The notes: generated from the sequence alone by a model not told the origin. A stretch of DNA of 64,000 nucleotides from Hanstruepera ponticola (GCF_012931685.1 NZ_JABANC010000004.1:1-64000), one strand, 5' to 3'; shown: positions 18,462-27,334, numbered from the stretch's first letter. A program made the numbers and translations.

Positions 18462-19019
18462 ATGAGTGATAATTTAGAAAACATATTTAAAAAGCTGAAT
18501 GACAATTTTGATATTGAAGAACCAGCTGCTGACCATAAACAAAGGTTTGCATCAAAATTGAACAATCAAAACTATGTAATTCGTACAAAAGCTAAACCTA
18601 GTTTTAATTGGAAGCCTCTAGTTGGGATTGCCGCATCAATAGTTCTCATCATAGTGTTAGTCCTTGGCAACAGTCATGAAGTTAATGCCAAAGGCCTGGC
18701 AAGTGTTTCACCCGAAATGGCAAAAACACAAGATTTCTTTACATCAACTATTTCTGTTGAGTTGAAAAAATTAGAGGATGCAAAAAACCCAGAAACCAAA
18801 TTATTGATTCAGGATGCACTAACCCAATTAAAACGATTAGAAATTGAATATGAATCCCTTATCAATGATTTATCGCAAAGTGGTAATGATCAACGTGTGA
18901 TTTATGCCATGATATCAAATTTTCAAAACCGAATAGAAGTATTACAAAATACTATAAAGCAAATTGAAATTGTAGAACAATTAAAAAACAGCAACAATGA
19001 AAACAACAATACTATCTAA
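18462..19019 (+). CDS. single-pass membrane protein, putative anti-sigma factor
   Basis: 185 residues. Cytoplasmic N-terminus about 1-50 (LENIFKKLNDNFDIEEP), one hydrophobic segment about 55-72 (LVGIAASIVLIIVLVLG), then an extracytoplasmic coiled-coil region rich in Lys/Glu/Gln (KKLEDAKNPETKLLIQDAL, LQNTIKQIEIVEQL). This topology and its place 10 nt after an ECF sigma gene suggest an anti-sigma or sensor. I see no zinc anti-sigma HxxxCxxC motif, so the function is inferred from context. Its 3' end overlaps the next gene by 23 nt. Confidence 0.8.
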   Translation: MSDNLENIFKKLNDNFDIEEPAADHKQRFASKLNNQNYVIRTKAKPSFNWKPLVGIAASIVLIIVLVLGNSHEVNAKGLASVSPEMAKTQDFFTSTISVELKKLEDAKNPETKLLIQDALTQLKRLEIEYESLINDLSQSGNDQRVIYAMISNFQNRIEVLQNTIKQIEIVEQLKNSNNENNNTI

Positions 19020-20091
19020 AACCCTTTTTCTCCTTTTACTGATACCTACCGTTATCTTGGCATCAACAAATCCAAATAGTGTTGCCAAACACAAAAAGGA
19101 AAAAACTATTAAAAAGTCATTTAATGTCAATGCCAATGCTGAATTAAAAATAGATAATAGTTACGGCAATCTAGATATAGTTACTTGGAATGAAAATCGT
19201 ATTGAGGTTGAAGTTACTATTACAGTTGAAGGCAGCAATGAAGATAAGGTTTTAAAGAAATTGGACGAAATTACTGTTGATTTCGAATCTAGCTCTAATA
19301 TGGTTTCTGCAAAAACTATATTTAATAAAAATAAATCAAAATCTTGGTGGAATTGGAATAGCGGAAACAACTCAAGTATGAGTGTTAACTATGTTATAAA
19401 AATGCCCATGACAAATTCCGTTGATTTAGATAATGATTATGGAAGTATCCATTTGGATAAATTAGAAGGTCGTGCTAAAATTAGCTGTGATTATGGAAAA
19501 ATTACTACCAAGGAGCTAATGGGCACAAACAATGTTTTAAACTTTGATTACACACAGAATTGCTATTTTGAATTTATAAATGGTGGAACTATTGATGCTG
19601 ATTACAGTGGTTTTACCGTAGCCAAAGCAAAAAACATAACCCTTTCAGCTGATTATACCAAATCTGTTTTTGAGATAGCTGAAGACATTACTTATGACTG
19701 CGATTATGGTTCACTTAAAGCTGATAAAGCGAATAGCGTAACTGGAAATGGTGATTACCTAACTGTTGTATTAGGTGACATTTATAAGAACGTCACTATT
19801 GATGCTGACTATGGATCCATTAAAATAAAACGCATGACTGCAAATGCAGGAAACATCACTATTAATTCTGATTACGTTGGCATTAACATTGGCTATGACA
19901 GCGGTTATAATTTCAATTTTGATATCAATCTAGATTATGCTTCATTGCGAGATGCTGATGGCTTTGAGTTTAACAAAAGACGTGAAGAATCAAGCGGAAA
20001 ATATTATTCAGGTTATCACGGCTCGCAAAACTCCGGCAACCTAGTAAAAATTAATTCAGACTACGGAAGTGTGACTTTCAACAAAAACTAA
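18997..20091 (+). CDS. secreted DUF4097-like repeat protein
   Basis: 364 residues with a signal peptide (about 1-22). The body is built from about a dozen DYG-type repeats at roughly 18-30-residue steps: NSYGNLDI, NDYGSIHL, CDYGKITT, ADYSGFTV, ADYTKSVF, CDYGSLKA, GDYLTVVL, ADYGSIKI, SDYVGINI, LDYASLRD, SDYGSVTF. These suggest a right-handed beta-helix-like solenoid as in DUF4097/adhesin-type domains. It starts inside the end of the putative anti-sigma gene (23-nt overlap), so translation is coupled. It may be a target or sensor of the sigma module. Activity unknown. Confidence 0.85.
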   Translation: MKTTILSKTLFLLLLIPTVILASTNPNSVAKHKKEKTIKKSFNVNANAELKIDNSYGNLDIVTWNENRIEVEVTITVEGSNEDKVLKKLDEITVDFESSSNMVSAKTIFNKNKSKSWWNWNSGNNSSMSVNYVIKMPMTNSVDLDNDYGSIHLDKLEGRAKISCDYGKITTKELMGTNNVLNFDYTQNCYFEFINGGTIDADYSGFTVAKAKNITLSADYTKSVFEIAEDITYDCDYGSLKADKANSVTGNGDYLTVVLGDIYKNVTIDADYGSIKIKRMTANAGNITINSDYVGINIGYDSGYNFNFDINLDYASLRDADGFEFNKRREESSGKYYSGYHGSQNSGNLVKINSDYGSVTFNKN

Positions 20092-20113
20092 TAACAATCA
20101 AAAAACTTAAACC

Positions 20114-20839
20114 ATGAAAAACAAAATTTTATTAACGGTATTCCTATTGAGTGCCATTTCGTTTAGCTGTGCTCAATCTTGGAAGAAAGTATCTGGAAAC
20201 GGCAACGTAACAACTATAAATCGAACAACTAGTGATTATGATGCTATTAGTTGTGCTGGCTCTTTTGACTATATATTGGTATCTGGAACCGAAGGTCAAT
20301 TAAAAATTGAAGGTGAAGAAAATTTATTAAAGCACGTTATTACTGAAGTTAAAAACGGAAAACTTGTGGTAAAAACTGAAAGAGGTATTAACCTTAAAAC
20401 GAGCATGGGTAAAACCATAACTGTTACAATTCCGTTTAGGGATATAAATGCCGTATCCCTATCTGGTTCCGGTGATTTATGGACAGAAGACACGATTTCA
20501 ACTACCAGTTTAGATGTTTCACTTGCCGGATCAGGTGATATGAAATTAGATATCAAAGCGACCTCTGTTGAAAGCAGTATAGCTGGTTCTGGCGATATTG
20601 ATTTAAAAGGTAAGACAACTAATTTGGAGGTCAGTATTGCCGGATCAGGAGACTACAGTGGATTTGGTCTCGAAGCTGATAACACTGAAGTATCTATTTC
20701 TGGCTCTGGAAATGCCGAAGTAGTAAGCAATTTATTTATCAAAGCGCGTATTTCGGGTTCAGGTGATGTGGAATACAAAGGTAATCCTGATAAAGAAGAT
20801 ACTAAAGTATCGGGTTCAGGAAGTGTAAGTAGTCGATAG
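20114..20839 (+). CDS. GIN domain (DUF2807) secreted protein
   Basis: 241 residues. A signal peptide ends near FSCAQ; Cys19 could be a lipid site. Repeated SGSGD motifs mark the putative auto-transporter/adhesin head GIN domain: LSGSGDLW, LAGSGDMK, IAGSGDID, IAGSGDYS, ISGSGNAE, ISGSGDVE, VSGSGSVS, spaced about 18-20 residues apart in a beta-helix. It sits 22 nt after the DUF4097-like gene and ends the ECF operon before a strong terminator. Family members are envelope proteins without a proven role. Confidence 0.93.
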   Translation: MKNKILLTVFLLSAISFSCAQSWKKVSGNGNVTTINRTTSDYDAISCAGSFDYILVSGTEGQLKIEGEENLLKHVITEVKNGKLVVKTERGINLKTSMGKTITVTIPFRDINAVSLSGSGDLWTEDTISTTSLDVSLAGSGDMKLDIKATSVESSIAGSGDIDLKGKTTNLEVSIAGSGDYSGFGLEADNTEVSISGSGNAEVVSNLFIKARISGSGDVEYKGNPDKEDTKVSGSGSVSSR

Positions 20840-20861
20840 TAATATCGAATATTAAAACAAT

Positions 20862-20906
20862 AAAGCGACTATGCTTGTTTCAATTAAACAAAACATAGTC
20901 GCTTTT
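20862..20906. terminator. Bidirectional terminator between the ECF operon and a lipoprotein gene
   Basis: AAAGCGACTATG (20862-20873) pairs with CATAGTCGCTTT (20894-20905). An inner TTGTTT/AAACAA pairing extends the stem. A T-run follows on the plus strand. Confidence 0.88.
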
Positions 20907-20931
20907 TAATATATAGCTATTAGGCAAATGA

Positions 20932-21387
20932 TTAATCCGTGTCTCGATATAGTCTAGCAGCAACATAACTCGTTCCATTTTGAGATTGCTCAAGGTTTAA
21001 AGAACTGCTCTCTATATTGCTAAACCTAAACCAAGCTTCTGATGCTGATTGACCAGTCCCTTCCAAATTTTCAATTTTCATAATTCTATCACTCTCATTT
21101 TCCCAAAACCAATCGCCAGTTGAAACCAATTCATTTCCTAATAATTCAATTTTTTGTTCGTACATACCATTGGAATGAAAATAAACATCTGCGGTAAAAT
21201 CTTCAGAGTCATACCACCACTTATCGTAAATCGAAGAAATATTACTATTACTTCCCCCATTTCCATTACCTCCTCCATTTTGTGTACCATCACTAAACTC
21301 ACCTTCTAAAGGTTCATTATCACAAGATGTTATTGAAAACATGACAAACGCCATGATGAAAATGGAAACAAATTTTATATTCTTCAT
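20932..21387 (-). CDS. lipocalin-like lipoprotein
   Basis: 151 residues with a lipoprotein signal (lipobox SITSC, Cys22), then a Gly/Asn-rich flexible linker (GGGNGNGGSNSN) that would extend it from the membrane. The remaining ~100 residues are beta-rich, with lipocalin-like features (YDKWWYDSEDFTADVYFHSNG, GDWFWENESDRIMKI, YVAARLYRDTD). Named function unknown. It converges on the DUF2807 gene at a shared terminator and lies downstream of the MFS gene on the same strand (29 nt), so the two may be co-transcribed. Confidence 0.78.
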   Translation of the reverse strand: MKNIKFVSIFIMAFVMFSITSCDNEPLEGEFSDGTQNGGGNGNGGSNSNISSIYDKWWYDSEDFTADVYFHSNGMYEQKIELLGNELVSTGDWFWENESDRIMKIENLEGTGQSASEAWFRFSNIESSSLNLEQSQNGTSYVAARLYRDTD

Positions 21388-21416
21388 ATCTAGATTAATT
21401 AATTAAAGTAAACATA

Positions 21417-22772
21417 CTAATTTTTTAAAAATTCATTTTTCCTATCCTTTGGAACTCTGAATAACAATAAAATGCCAACCAAAAAGAAAAGGAACAAAAA
21501 CAAAATAGCATTACGCATACTTCCTGTTATCTGATCAATAGTACCATAAATTATCATCCCAATAACAATACCTACTTTTTCTGCAACATCGTAAAAACTG
21601 AAAAAGGATGTAGTATCATCTGTTTCAGGCAAAAACTTTGAATATGTAGATCGTGCCAAAGATTGAATGCCTCCCATGACTAATCCTACCAAACTGGCAG
21701 CTATATAAAACTGCATGGGTGTTTTCATAAAATAGGCGTAAAAACATAGAGTCATCCAGATAAAGTTAACGGCTATAAGTGTTTTTATATTTCCAAATTT
21801 TGCAGATGCTCGTGAGGTTAATATAGCGCCAACAATAGCTACTAATTGAATAACTAAAATACTAACGATTAATCCCATGGTTTTTTCACCATCGGTTCCC
21901 CAAGAAATCTCTTCTTCACCAAAGTAAACAGCTACCAGCATTATGGTTTGAACCGCCATACTGAATACAAAAAAAGCATATAGATAGCGTTTTAATCTTA
22001 AGTTTTGCTTTAGCTGCTTCCAAACTTGACGCAATTCTCTAAAACCATCAAATATAATTGCTCTCGTAACTTTGTGACCTGATGAGGAGCCTTTTGGCAA
22101 AATATAAAATGTGTACTGACTAAATAATATCCACCATAAGCCAACTGTGATAAATGCAATTTTCATAGCTTCAAACTTGGCTGTATTCAATTCTTCTTCA
22201 GTAGTACCAATATCAAAACCAAACCATTCAGGCTTCATAACCATAGCCAAATTGATTATTAGCAAAAGAACACTTCCCAAATATCCCAGACTAAAACCCT
22301 TGGCACTAATAGCGTCTTGTTGTTCCTTGAATGCGATATCTGGCAAATACGAATTATAAAACACCAAACTACCCCAATATCCAATTAAACCCATAAAGTA
22401 AAATAGAAGGCTCAAATAAATACGACCAGGTTCTATACTAAACCAATACAAGCCAATGCAACCCAAACCACCAACATAACAAAAGAATTTCATAAAATTC
22501 TTTTTATTACCTACATAATCAGCTATGCCTGATAGAATGGGTGATGTGAAAGCAACTACCAAAAATGTAAAAGCAGTTACGAAAGTTATCAAAGCGGTGC
22601 TTTTGAACTCGAATCCAAATGCCATAACTGTTTTACTATCACCAGAAAATAAAGCTGAATAAAAAATAGGGAATATTGAAGATGCTATAGTTAATGTATA
22701 AACCGAGTTTGCCCAATCATAAAACGCCCAAGCATTTAGTAATTTTTTACTTCCTTTTTGTAATTCTGCCAT
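21417..22772 (-). CDS. MFS transporter, UMF1/Atg22-like family
   Basis: 451 residues with about 12 hydrophobic segments. The N-terminal motif LLNAWAFYDWANSVYTL is the signature of the Atg22/UMF1 branch of the major facilitator superfamily. It also shows LVMGGIQSLARSTYSKFLPE, a loop motif found in this branch. Substrate unknown; Atg22 in yeast exports amino acids from the vacuole, which cannot be assumed here. The start codon at 22772 directly follows the T-run of the M48 gene terminator on the same strand, an odd layout (see findings). Confidence 0.92.
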   Translation of the reverse strand: MAELQKGSKKLLNAWAFYDWANSVYTLTIASSIFPIFYSALFSGDSKTVMAFGFEFKSTALITFVTAFTFLVVAFTSPILSGIADYVGNKKNFMKFFCYVGGLGCIGLYWFSIEPGRIYLSLLFYFMGLIGYWGSLVFYNSYLPDIAFKEQQDAISAKGFSLGYLGSVLLLIINLAMVMKPEWFGFDIGTTEEELNTAKFEAMKIAFITVGLWWILFSQYTFYILPKGSSSGHKVTRAIIFDGFRELRQVWKQLKQNLRLKRYLYAFFVFSMAVQTIMLVAVYFGEEEISWGTDGEKTMGLIVSILVIQLVAIVGAILTSRASAKFGNIKTLIAVNFIWMTLCFYAYFMKTPMQFYIAASLVGLVMGGIQSLARSTYSKFLPETDDTTSFFSFYDVAEKVGIVIGMIIYGTIDQITGSMRNAILFLFLFFLVGILLLFRVPKDRKNEFLKN

Positions 22773-22803
22773 AAAAAAAAGCTGCTCTTTTTTGAGCAGC
22801 TTC
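22773..22803 (-). terminator. Terminator of the M48 gene, abutting the MFS start codon
   Basis: On the minus strand GCTGCTC, a six-base loop and GAGCAGC are followed by eight T, and the next three bases are the ATG of the MFS gene (22772-22770). It lies about 26 nt past the M48 stop. Confidence 0.88.
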
Positions 22804-22828
22804 TAAAGTAAACAAATATTTTTAAAAT

Positions 22829-23659
22829 CTAGTATTTTCCAAGTGGCCTAAAAGAGTTGACGCCAAATTTTCGGGCTTCGGCTTTAGCTTGAGGTGCTAA
22901 TGCTGATAAGTTTTGAATTCTACTTTCATTGGCAGGGTGCGTACTTAACATTTCTGGTGGAGCTTGTCCATTACTCATCGCTTCCATACGTTTCCATAAT
23001 TCAGCAGCTTCATCTGGATTATAACCAGCTATAGCCATTAAATACACACCTATTTTGTCTGCTTCAGTTTCATGTGCGCGACTAAAAGGCAACACACCTC
23101 CTACTGTGGTACCTATTCCATAAGCTTGATTGTATAGTGCAATGTTTTCAGAATCTTGCAAAGCCACATTCAAACCAATAGCTCCAGCTTGCTGTAACAA
23201 TCCAGCGCTCATTCGCTGTTGCCCATGATTAGCCAATGCATGTGCGACTTCATGACCCATAATTGCAGCAACACCAGTTTCGCTTTCAGCAACAGGCAAA
23301 ATACCTGTATAAAAAGCAATTTTTCCTCCTGGCATGCACCAAGCATTTACAGTTTCTGATTCAATTAAGTTATATTCCCATTTATAGTCTTTCAAATAAC
23401 CTTCGTAACCATTAGCATTTAAATAGCGTTCTGCAGCTATAGCTATACGCTGTCCCACTCTTTTTATCATTTCAGATTGAGCCGTTCCTTTTATTACTTT
23501 ATTTTCTGCCAAAACTTGATTGTATTGCTGAAAAGACGTAGGGAACAACTGATCATTGGAAACAAAAGCCATAGTTTGTTTTCCTGTAAAAGGGTTTGTT
23601 GCACAAGATAAAAACAGTGCAGTTACAACTAGTGTGATAATAATATTTTTAGATTTCAT
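22829..23659 (-). CDS. M48 family metallopeptidase, lipoprotein
   Basis: 276 residues from the preferred start at 23659 (MKSKNIIITL); an in-frame ATG at 23686 would put nine extra residues before the signal. Lipobox FLSC. The zinc protease motif is HEVAH in AAIMGHEVAHALANHGQQR, with the third ligand in RAHETEADKIGVYLM, the usual M48 layout. The HPANESRI motif near the end is typical of the BepA/LoiP-like group involved in outer-membrane protein quality control. A two-block motif at 23770-23794 matches those upstream of the ECF sigma operon, suggesting sigma-controlled expression. Confidence 0.95.
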   Translation of the reverse strand: MKSKNIIITLVVTALFLSCATNPFTGKQTMAFVSNDQLFPTSFQQYNQVLAENKVIKGTAQSEMIKRVGQRIAIAAERYLNANGYEGYLKDYKWEYNLIESETVNAWCMPGGKIAFYTGILPVAESETGVAAIMGHEVAHALANHGQQRMSAGLLQQAGAIGLNVALQDSENIALYNQAYGIGTTVGGVLPFSRAHETEADKIGVYLMAIAGYNPDEAAELWKRMEAMSNGQAPPEMLSTHPANESRIQNLSALAPQAKAEARKFGVNSFRPLGKY

Positions 23660-23769
23660 TGAGTTAATGGTTTTTATGTAATTCAAATTTACAATTATTT
23701 GTAATTTAGATTAACACATTTAATTTATATTTTATTTCATTTAAGATTTAAATAGTCCTTTGTGTTTAA

Positions 23770-23794
23770 GACACATAAAACATAATTAGTCACA
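23770..23794 (-). promoter_or_regulatory. Putative ECF promoter of the M48 gene
   Basis: Minus strand: TGTGAC (23794-23789), 14 nt containing ATGTTTT, then GTGTC (23774-23770) followed by TTAAA. It shares both blocks and the inner ATGTTTT with the sigma operon site at 29015-29040. It lies about 110 nt from the M48 ATG. Confidence 0.55.
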
Positions 23795-23901
23795 TACAGG
23801 AATTCAAAAAACAATATGTAATTAATATACGGTTGAAACTATTAATTAGGACTTTGTAATCATTTACTAATCGTTTCGACTTAATACAAAAATTGAATGT
23901 T

Positions 23902-24381
23902 ATGAAGAAAATATTCCTGATAGCAATAACGACGGTATTTTTTAGTTGTAATTCATCAGCTCAAAAAAAAGAAGCCAAAGAAGAATTTCCTATTTCAAAA
24001 ACAGAAGCCGAATGGCGTAGCGAATTAACCCCTGAAGAATATTACGTGTTGCGTGAATCAGGTACAGAACGATCCTTTTCAAGTCCATTGAACAAAAATT
24101 ATGAAAAAGGCACATATGTTTGTGCTGCATGCCAAACACCTTTATTTAAAAGTGAACACAAGTTTGATTCTGGTACAGGCTGGCCAAGTTTTGATAGAGA
24201 AATTCAAGGTAATGTTGCCTACACCAAAGAAGGTTCTTCAGAGTTTTATGGTATTGAAGAACATTGCGCTACCTGCGGAGGACATTTAGGTCATGTGTTT
24301 AATGATGGTCCTAGAGATACAACCGGAAAAAGGCACTGCATTAATGGAGTTGCATTGGATTTTGTTCCCAGTGAAAAATAA
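23902..24381 (+). CDS. msrB: peptide-methionine (R)-S-oxide reductase, lipoprotein
   Basis: 159 residues from ATG 23902, chosen because it places the signal peptide at the start; a TTG at 23893 is in frame but unneeded. The lipobox FFSCN implies envelope anchoring, so it would repair oxidised methionine in periplasmic or outer-membrane proteins. The MsrB domain about 40-155 has zinc cysteine pairs CAAC and CATC, the GTGWPSF motif, GHLGHVF, and the catalytic Cys in RHCINGVALDF. It is divergent from the M48 gene, and both act in envelope protein quality control. Confidence 0.96.
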   Translation: MKKIFLIAITTVFFSCNSSAQKKEAKEEFPISKTEAEWRSELTPEEYYVLRESGTERSFSSPLNKNYEKGTYVCAACQTPLFKSEHKFDSGTGWPSFDREIQGNVAYTKEGSSEFYGIEEHCATCGGHLGHVFNDGPRDTTGKRHCINGVALDFVPSEK

Positions 24382-24457
24382 CAGTTGCTAATTATGTGAT
24401 AAAATGTATTTATAAAATTGCATTATTTCATAAACTATCTCTACGTATATTTATAAT

Positions 24458-25012
24458 ATGGAAGAAGCCTATATTGCCAGTACTGTCAAACAGTTTAAAT
24501 ATTACAAGTCTTTAGGTGAAAAAACCATTTCACAACTCTCTTTTAGTGAACTTCAGTGGTCACCTCATGTTGAGTCCAACAGCATTGCCATTATGGTCAA
24601 GCATCTTGTAGGAAATATGTTAAGTAGATGGACTCATTTTTTGACTGAAGATGGTGAAAAATCTTGGAGAAACCGCGATGATGAATTTGTAGATTCCTAT
24701 AATTCAAAAGATGAACTTCTAGAAGCATGGCATAATGGTTGGGATTGTCTTTTTGAAGCAATCATGCCTTTAAATGAAATAGATTTAGAAAAAATAATAT
24801 TTATACGAAATCAAGGTCACACTGTTACCGAAGCTATTAACAGGCAATTGGCACACTACTCCTACCATGTAGGACAAATAGTGTTTTTAGGAAAACTCAT
24901 TAAAGGTTCCCAATGGCAATCATTGTCGATTCCCAAAGGAAAATCGACAAACTATAACCAAGAAAAATTTAGTAAACCAAAAGGCAAACGTCATTTTACA
25001 GACGACTTGTAA
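24458..25012 (+). CDS. DUF1572/DinB-like family protein
   Basis: 184 residues, soluble. A four-helix DinB-type bundle is suggested by the spaced histidines of the family: MVKHLVGNMLSRWTHF (about 46-61) and HYSYHVGQIVFLGKLI (about 130-145), which form the metal site. Members include thiol-dependent detoxification enzymes and many uncharacterised proteins; the substrate here is unknown. The C-terminal tail (NQEKFSKPKGKRHFTDDL) is basic and looks flexible. It is monocistronic between msrB and lpdA. Confidence 0.88.
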   Translation: MEEAYIASTVKQFKYYKSLGEKTISQLSFSELQWSPHVESNSIAIMVKHLVGNMLSRWTHFLTEDGEKSWRNRDDEFVDSYNSKDELLEAWHNGWDCLFEAIMPLNEIDLEKIIFIRNQGHTVTEAINRQLAHYSYHVGQIVFLGKLIKGSQWQSLSIPKGKSTNYNQEKFSKPKGKRHFTDDL

Positions 25013-25090
25013 TAAATTTAAGGCTATCATTTATTATTCAATTACGATTTCGTAAATTCGTAGCTTCAAAAAACGATTAAAAATAGACGA

Positions 25091-26467
25091 ATGAGTAAAT
25101 ACGATATTATTGTTCTTGGAAGTGGTCCTGGAGGCTACGTGACTGCCATACGCGCATCACAATTAGGTTTTAAAACAGCTGTTGTAGAGAAAGAGAGTTT
25201 AGGCGGTGTATGTCTGAATTGGGGTTGTATTCCTACTAAAGCCCTTTTAAAATCGGCTCAAGTATTTGAGTATTTAAAACATGCTGAAGATTATGGCTTA
25301 TCTGTAAAAGATGCTGACAAGGATTTTGATGCTGTTGTAAAGCGTAGTCGTGGCGTTGCAGATGGCATGAGCAATGGTGTTAAGTTTTTAATGAAAAAGA
25401 ACAAAATTGATGTCATTGAAGGTTTTGGAAAACTAAAAACTGGAAAGAAAATTGATGTTGATGGTAAGGAATATAGTGCCGACCATATTATTATAGCTAC
25501 TGGAGCGCGTTCTCGTGAATTACCTAGCTTACCTCAAGATGGCAAAAAAGTAATTGGCTATAGAGAAGCCATGACGCTACCAAAACAACCTAAAAAAATG
25601 ATTGTTGTGGGTTCTGGTGCTATTGGTGTTGAGTTTGCTTACTTCTATAACTCTATGGGTACCGAAGTAACTATTGTAGAATTCTTACCTAATGTTGTTC
25701 CTGTTGAAGATGAAGATGTGTCTAAACAATTAGAACGTTCTTTCAAGAAAAGCGGCATCAAAATCATGACGTCATCTGAAGTAACCAAAGTAGATACTTC
25801 TGGTAGTGGTGTAAAAGCGACTGTTAAGACTAAAAAAGGTGAAGAAACACTTGAAGCAGATATTATTTTATCGGCAGTTGGTATTAAATCAAATATCGAA
25901 AATATTGGTTTAGAAGATGTTGGTATTGCTGTAGATCGTGATAAAATTCTTGTAAACGACTACTATCAAACAAATATACCTGGTTACTATGCTATTGGCG
26001 ATGTAACGCCAGGACAAGCATTAGCACATGTGGCTTCTGCTGAAGGTATCTTATGTGTTGAAAAAATTGCTGGACAACATGTTGAAGCATTAGATTATGG
26101 AAATATTCCTGGTTGCACCTATTGCTCACCGGAAATTGCTTCAGTTGGTTTAACTGAAAAACAAGCTAAAGAACAAGGTTTAGATATAAAAGTTGGTAAA
26201 TTCCCGTTCTCTGCATCTGGAAAAGCTAGTGCTGGAGGAAATAAAGATGGATTTGTAAAAGTTATATTCGATGCCAAGTATGGTGAATGGTTAGGTTGCC
26301 ACATGATTGGTGCTGGTGTTACTGATATGATTGCCGAAGCTGTTTTAGGAAGAAAACTTGAAACAACTGGTCATGAGGTGCTTAAAGCAGTTCACCCTCA
26401 CCCTACTATGAGTGAAGCGGTTATGGAAGCTGTAGCAGATGCCTATGGTGAAGTTATTCACTTATAA
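25091..26467 (+). CDS. lpdA: dihydrolipoyl dehydrogenase (E3)
   Basis: 458 residues. It is an FAD flavoprotein that reoxidises dihydrolipoamide in 2-oxoacid dehydrogenase complexes and the glycine cleavage system. FAD motif VLGSGPGGYVTAIRASQLG, redox disulfide GGVCLNWGCIPTKALLKSA, NAD motif MIVVGSGAIGVEFAYFYNSMG, second FAD motif GYYAIGDVTPG, and the catalytic His-Glu in AVHPHPTMSEAVMEA. Full length and monocistronic, closed by the hairpin at 26492-26526. No partner E1/E2 gene is in the window. Confidence 0.97.
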   Translation: MSKYDIIVLGSGPGGYVTAIRASQLGFKTAVVEKESLGGVCLNWGCIPTKALLKSAQVFEYLKHAEDYGLSVKDADKDFDAVVKRSRGVADGMSNGVKFLMKKNKIDVIEGFGKLKTGKKIDVDGKEYSADHIIIATGARSRELPSLPQDGKKVIGYREAMTLPKQPKKMIVVGSGAIGVEFAYFYNSMGTEVTIVEFLPNVVPVEDEDVSKQLERSFKKSGIKIMTSSEVTKVDTSGSGVKATVKTKKGEETLEADIILSAVGIKSNIENIGLEDVGIAVDRDKILVNDYYQTNIPGYYAIGDVTPGQALAHVASAEGILCVEKIAGQHVEALDYGNIPGCTYCSPEIASVGLTEKQAKEQGLDIKVGKFPFSASGKASAGGNKDGFVKVIFDAKYGEWLGCHMIGAGVTDMIAEAVLGRKLETTGHEVLKAVHPHPTMSEAVMEAVADAYGEVIHL

Positions 26468-26491
26468 AGGAAAGATACATATAAATAATAT

Positions 26492-26526
26492 AAAAGTGGT
26501 TCAAGATAGTTGAGCCACTTTTTTTA
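26492..26526. terminator. Terminator after lpdA
   Basis: AAGTGGTTCAA, loop GATAG, TTGAGCCACTT with one wobble pair and a long T-run. It serves lpdA on the plus strand and lies at the end of the converging barrel gene. Confidence 0.85.
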
Positions 26527-27006
26527 TAATCTAAAACCTAACCCTATAAATAAACCATTAGGTGTGACCTCTTCAAAACCTAATGTATATTTCATATGCA
26601 CATCTAAAGCTTTTGTGAATTGATAAGCAACACTTAAATCGGCTCGGACTTTAAACTTATTTGAGAAGAAATCGAAAAAATAATTCAGACTAGGTCCTAT
26701 TAAAATATAAAACTTATTAGCTGCTTGATAATTTAAATAAATAGGTGCATTGATAAACCTAAAATCATTGAGACCAATATATAATACTTCGGGCTGAATT
26801 GACAAGTTATTCTCAATAGGTACATCCACAAACACACCTCCATAATATCCAGCTTTCACTTCAATATTATCGCCAAAATTTGCTTCTTGTACTTTTATAA
26901 ACGTAAGGTTTAAACCACCTTTTATTCCAAAATCTGTCGTTGATTGTGAATAACTGAAATGACAAAAACACACACTTATTACTAGCAAATAAACAAATGA
27001 TTTCAT
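26524..27006 (-). CDS. small outer-membrane beta-barrel protein (PorT/OprX-like)
   Basis: 160 residues with a signal peptide ending at FSYSQ. The mature start TTDFGIKGGLNLTFI is the typical outer-membrane beta-barrel domain opening, followed by alternating strands (YYGGVFVDVPIENNLSIQPEVLYIGL) and a C-terminal aromatic-terminated strand (NGLFIGLGFRL). It is shorter than usual PorT-type barrels (about 200), so probably eight strands or fewer. Function unknown. It is separated from the upstream sigma cluster by a terminator. Confidence 0.85.
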   Translation of the reverse strand: MKSFVYLLVISVCFCHFSYSQSTTDFGIKGGLNLTFIKVQEANFGDNIEVKAGYYGGVFVDVPIENNLSIQPEVLYIGLNDFRFINAPIYLNYQAANKFYILIGPSLNYFFDFFSNKFKVRADLSVAYQFTKALDVHMKYTLGFEEVTPNGLFIGLGFRL

Positions 27007-27070
27007 AATCGAAGCAAATTACTTTTTTATTAAAGTAATGTTTTATTTTAAAAAATGATGATTTAAAATA

Positions 27071-27099
27071 AAAAAAGAGCCTGGTTTGGGCTCTTTTTA
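27071..27099 (-). terminator. Terminator of the second ECF sigma cluster
   Basis: AAAAAGAGCC (27072-27081), loop TGGTTTG, GGCTCTTTTT (27089-27098). It lies about 53 nt past the 60-residue gene at the end of the cluster. Confidence 0.87.
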
Positions 27100-27151
27100 T
27101 TTAATAACATCCATAAGATATCGCCATAACATAACATCTTCATTCAGATAG

Positions 27152-27334
27152 TTATTTTCCTTTTTTCTTTGATTTATTTGGTAGTTTCTTATCCTTTTCT
27201 TCGATAATAGATTTATAAAATTTAAAAGATGATTTATGGTCTTTAAAAACTTTAAAGGTTAAAACAAGTAACATTATCAAAACGGTTATCAATAAAAAAA
27301 TAATAACGATTTTAATAATTGTATTTACAGCCAT
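27152..27334 (-). CDS. small membrane protein of the ECF/MscS cluster
   Basis: 60 residues. One long hydrophobic segment about 5-28 (IIKIVIIFLLITVLIMLLVL) and a strongly basic cytoplasmic tail (KKLPNKSKKKGK). Too small to be an enzyme; it may be a membrane modulator. No family recognised. It follows the MscS-like gene by about 58 nt and has its own copy of the TGTGAC/GTGTC motif just upstream (27365-27390), so it could be transcribed both from the operon and separately. The ORF is supported by its context and motif spacing rather than homology. Confidence 0.68.
   Translation of the reverse strand: MAVNTIIKIVIIFLLITVLIMLLVLTFKVFKDHKSSFKFYKSIIEEKDKKLPNKSKKKGK

Noticed and set aside
25710-25730. 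GATGTGTCTAAAC inside lpdA as another sigma site
   Set aside because: It has the GTGTCTAAA block but no TGTGAC 14-15 nt upstream, and it lies within coding sequence.
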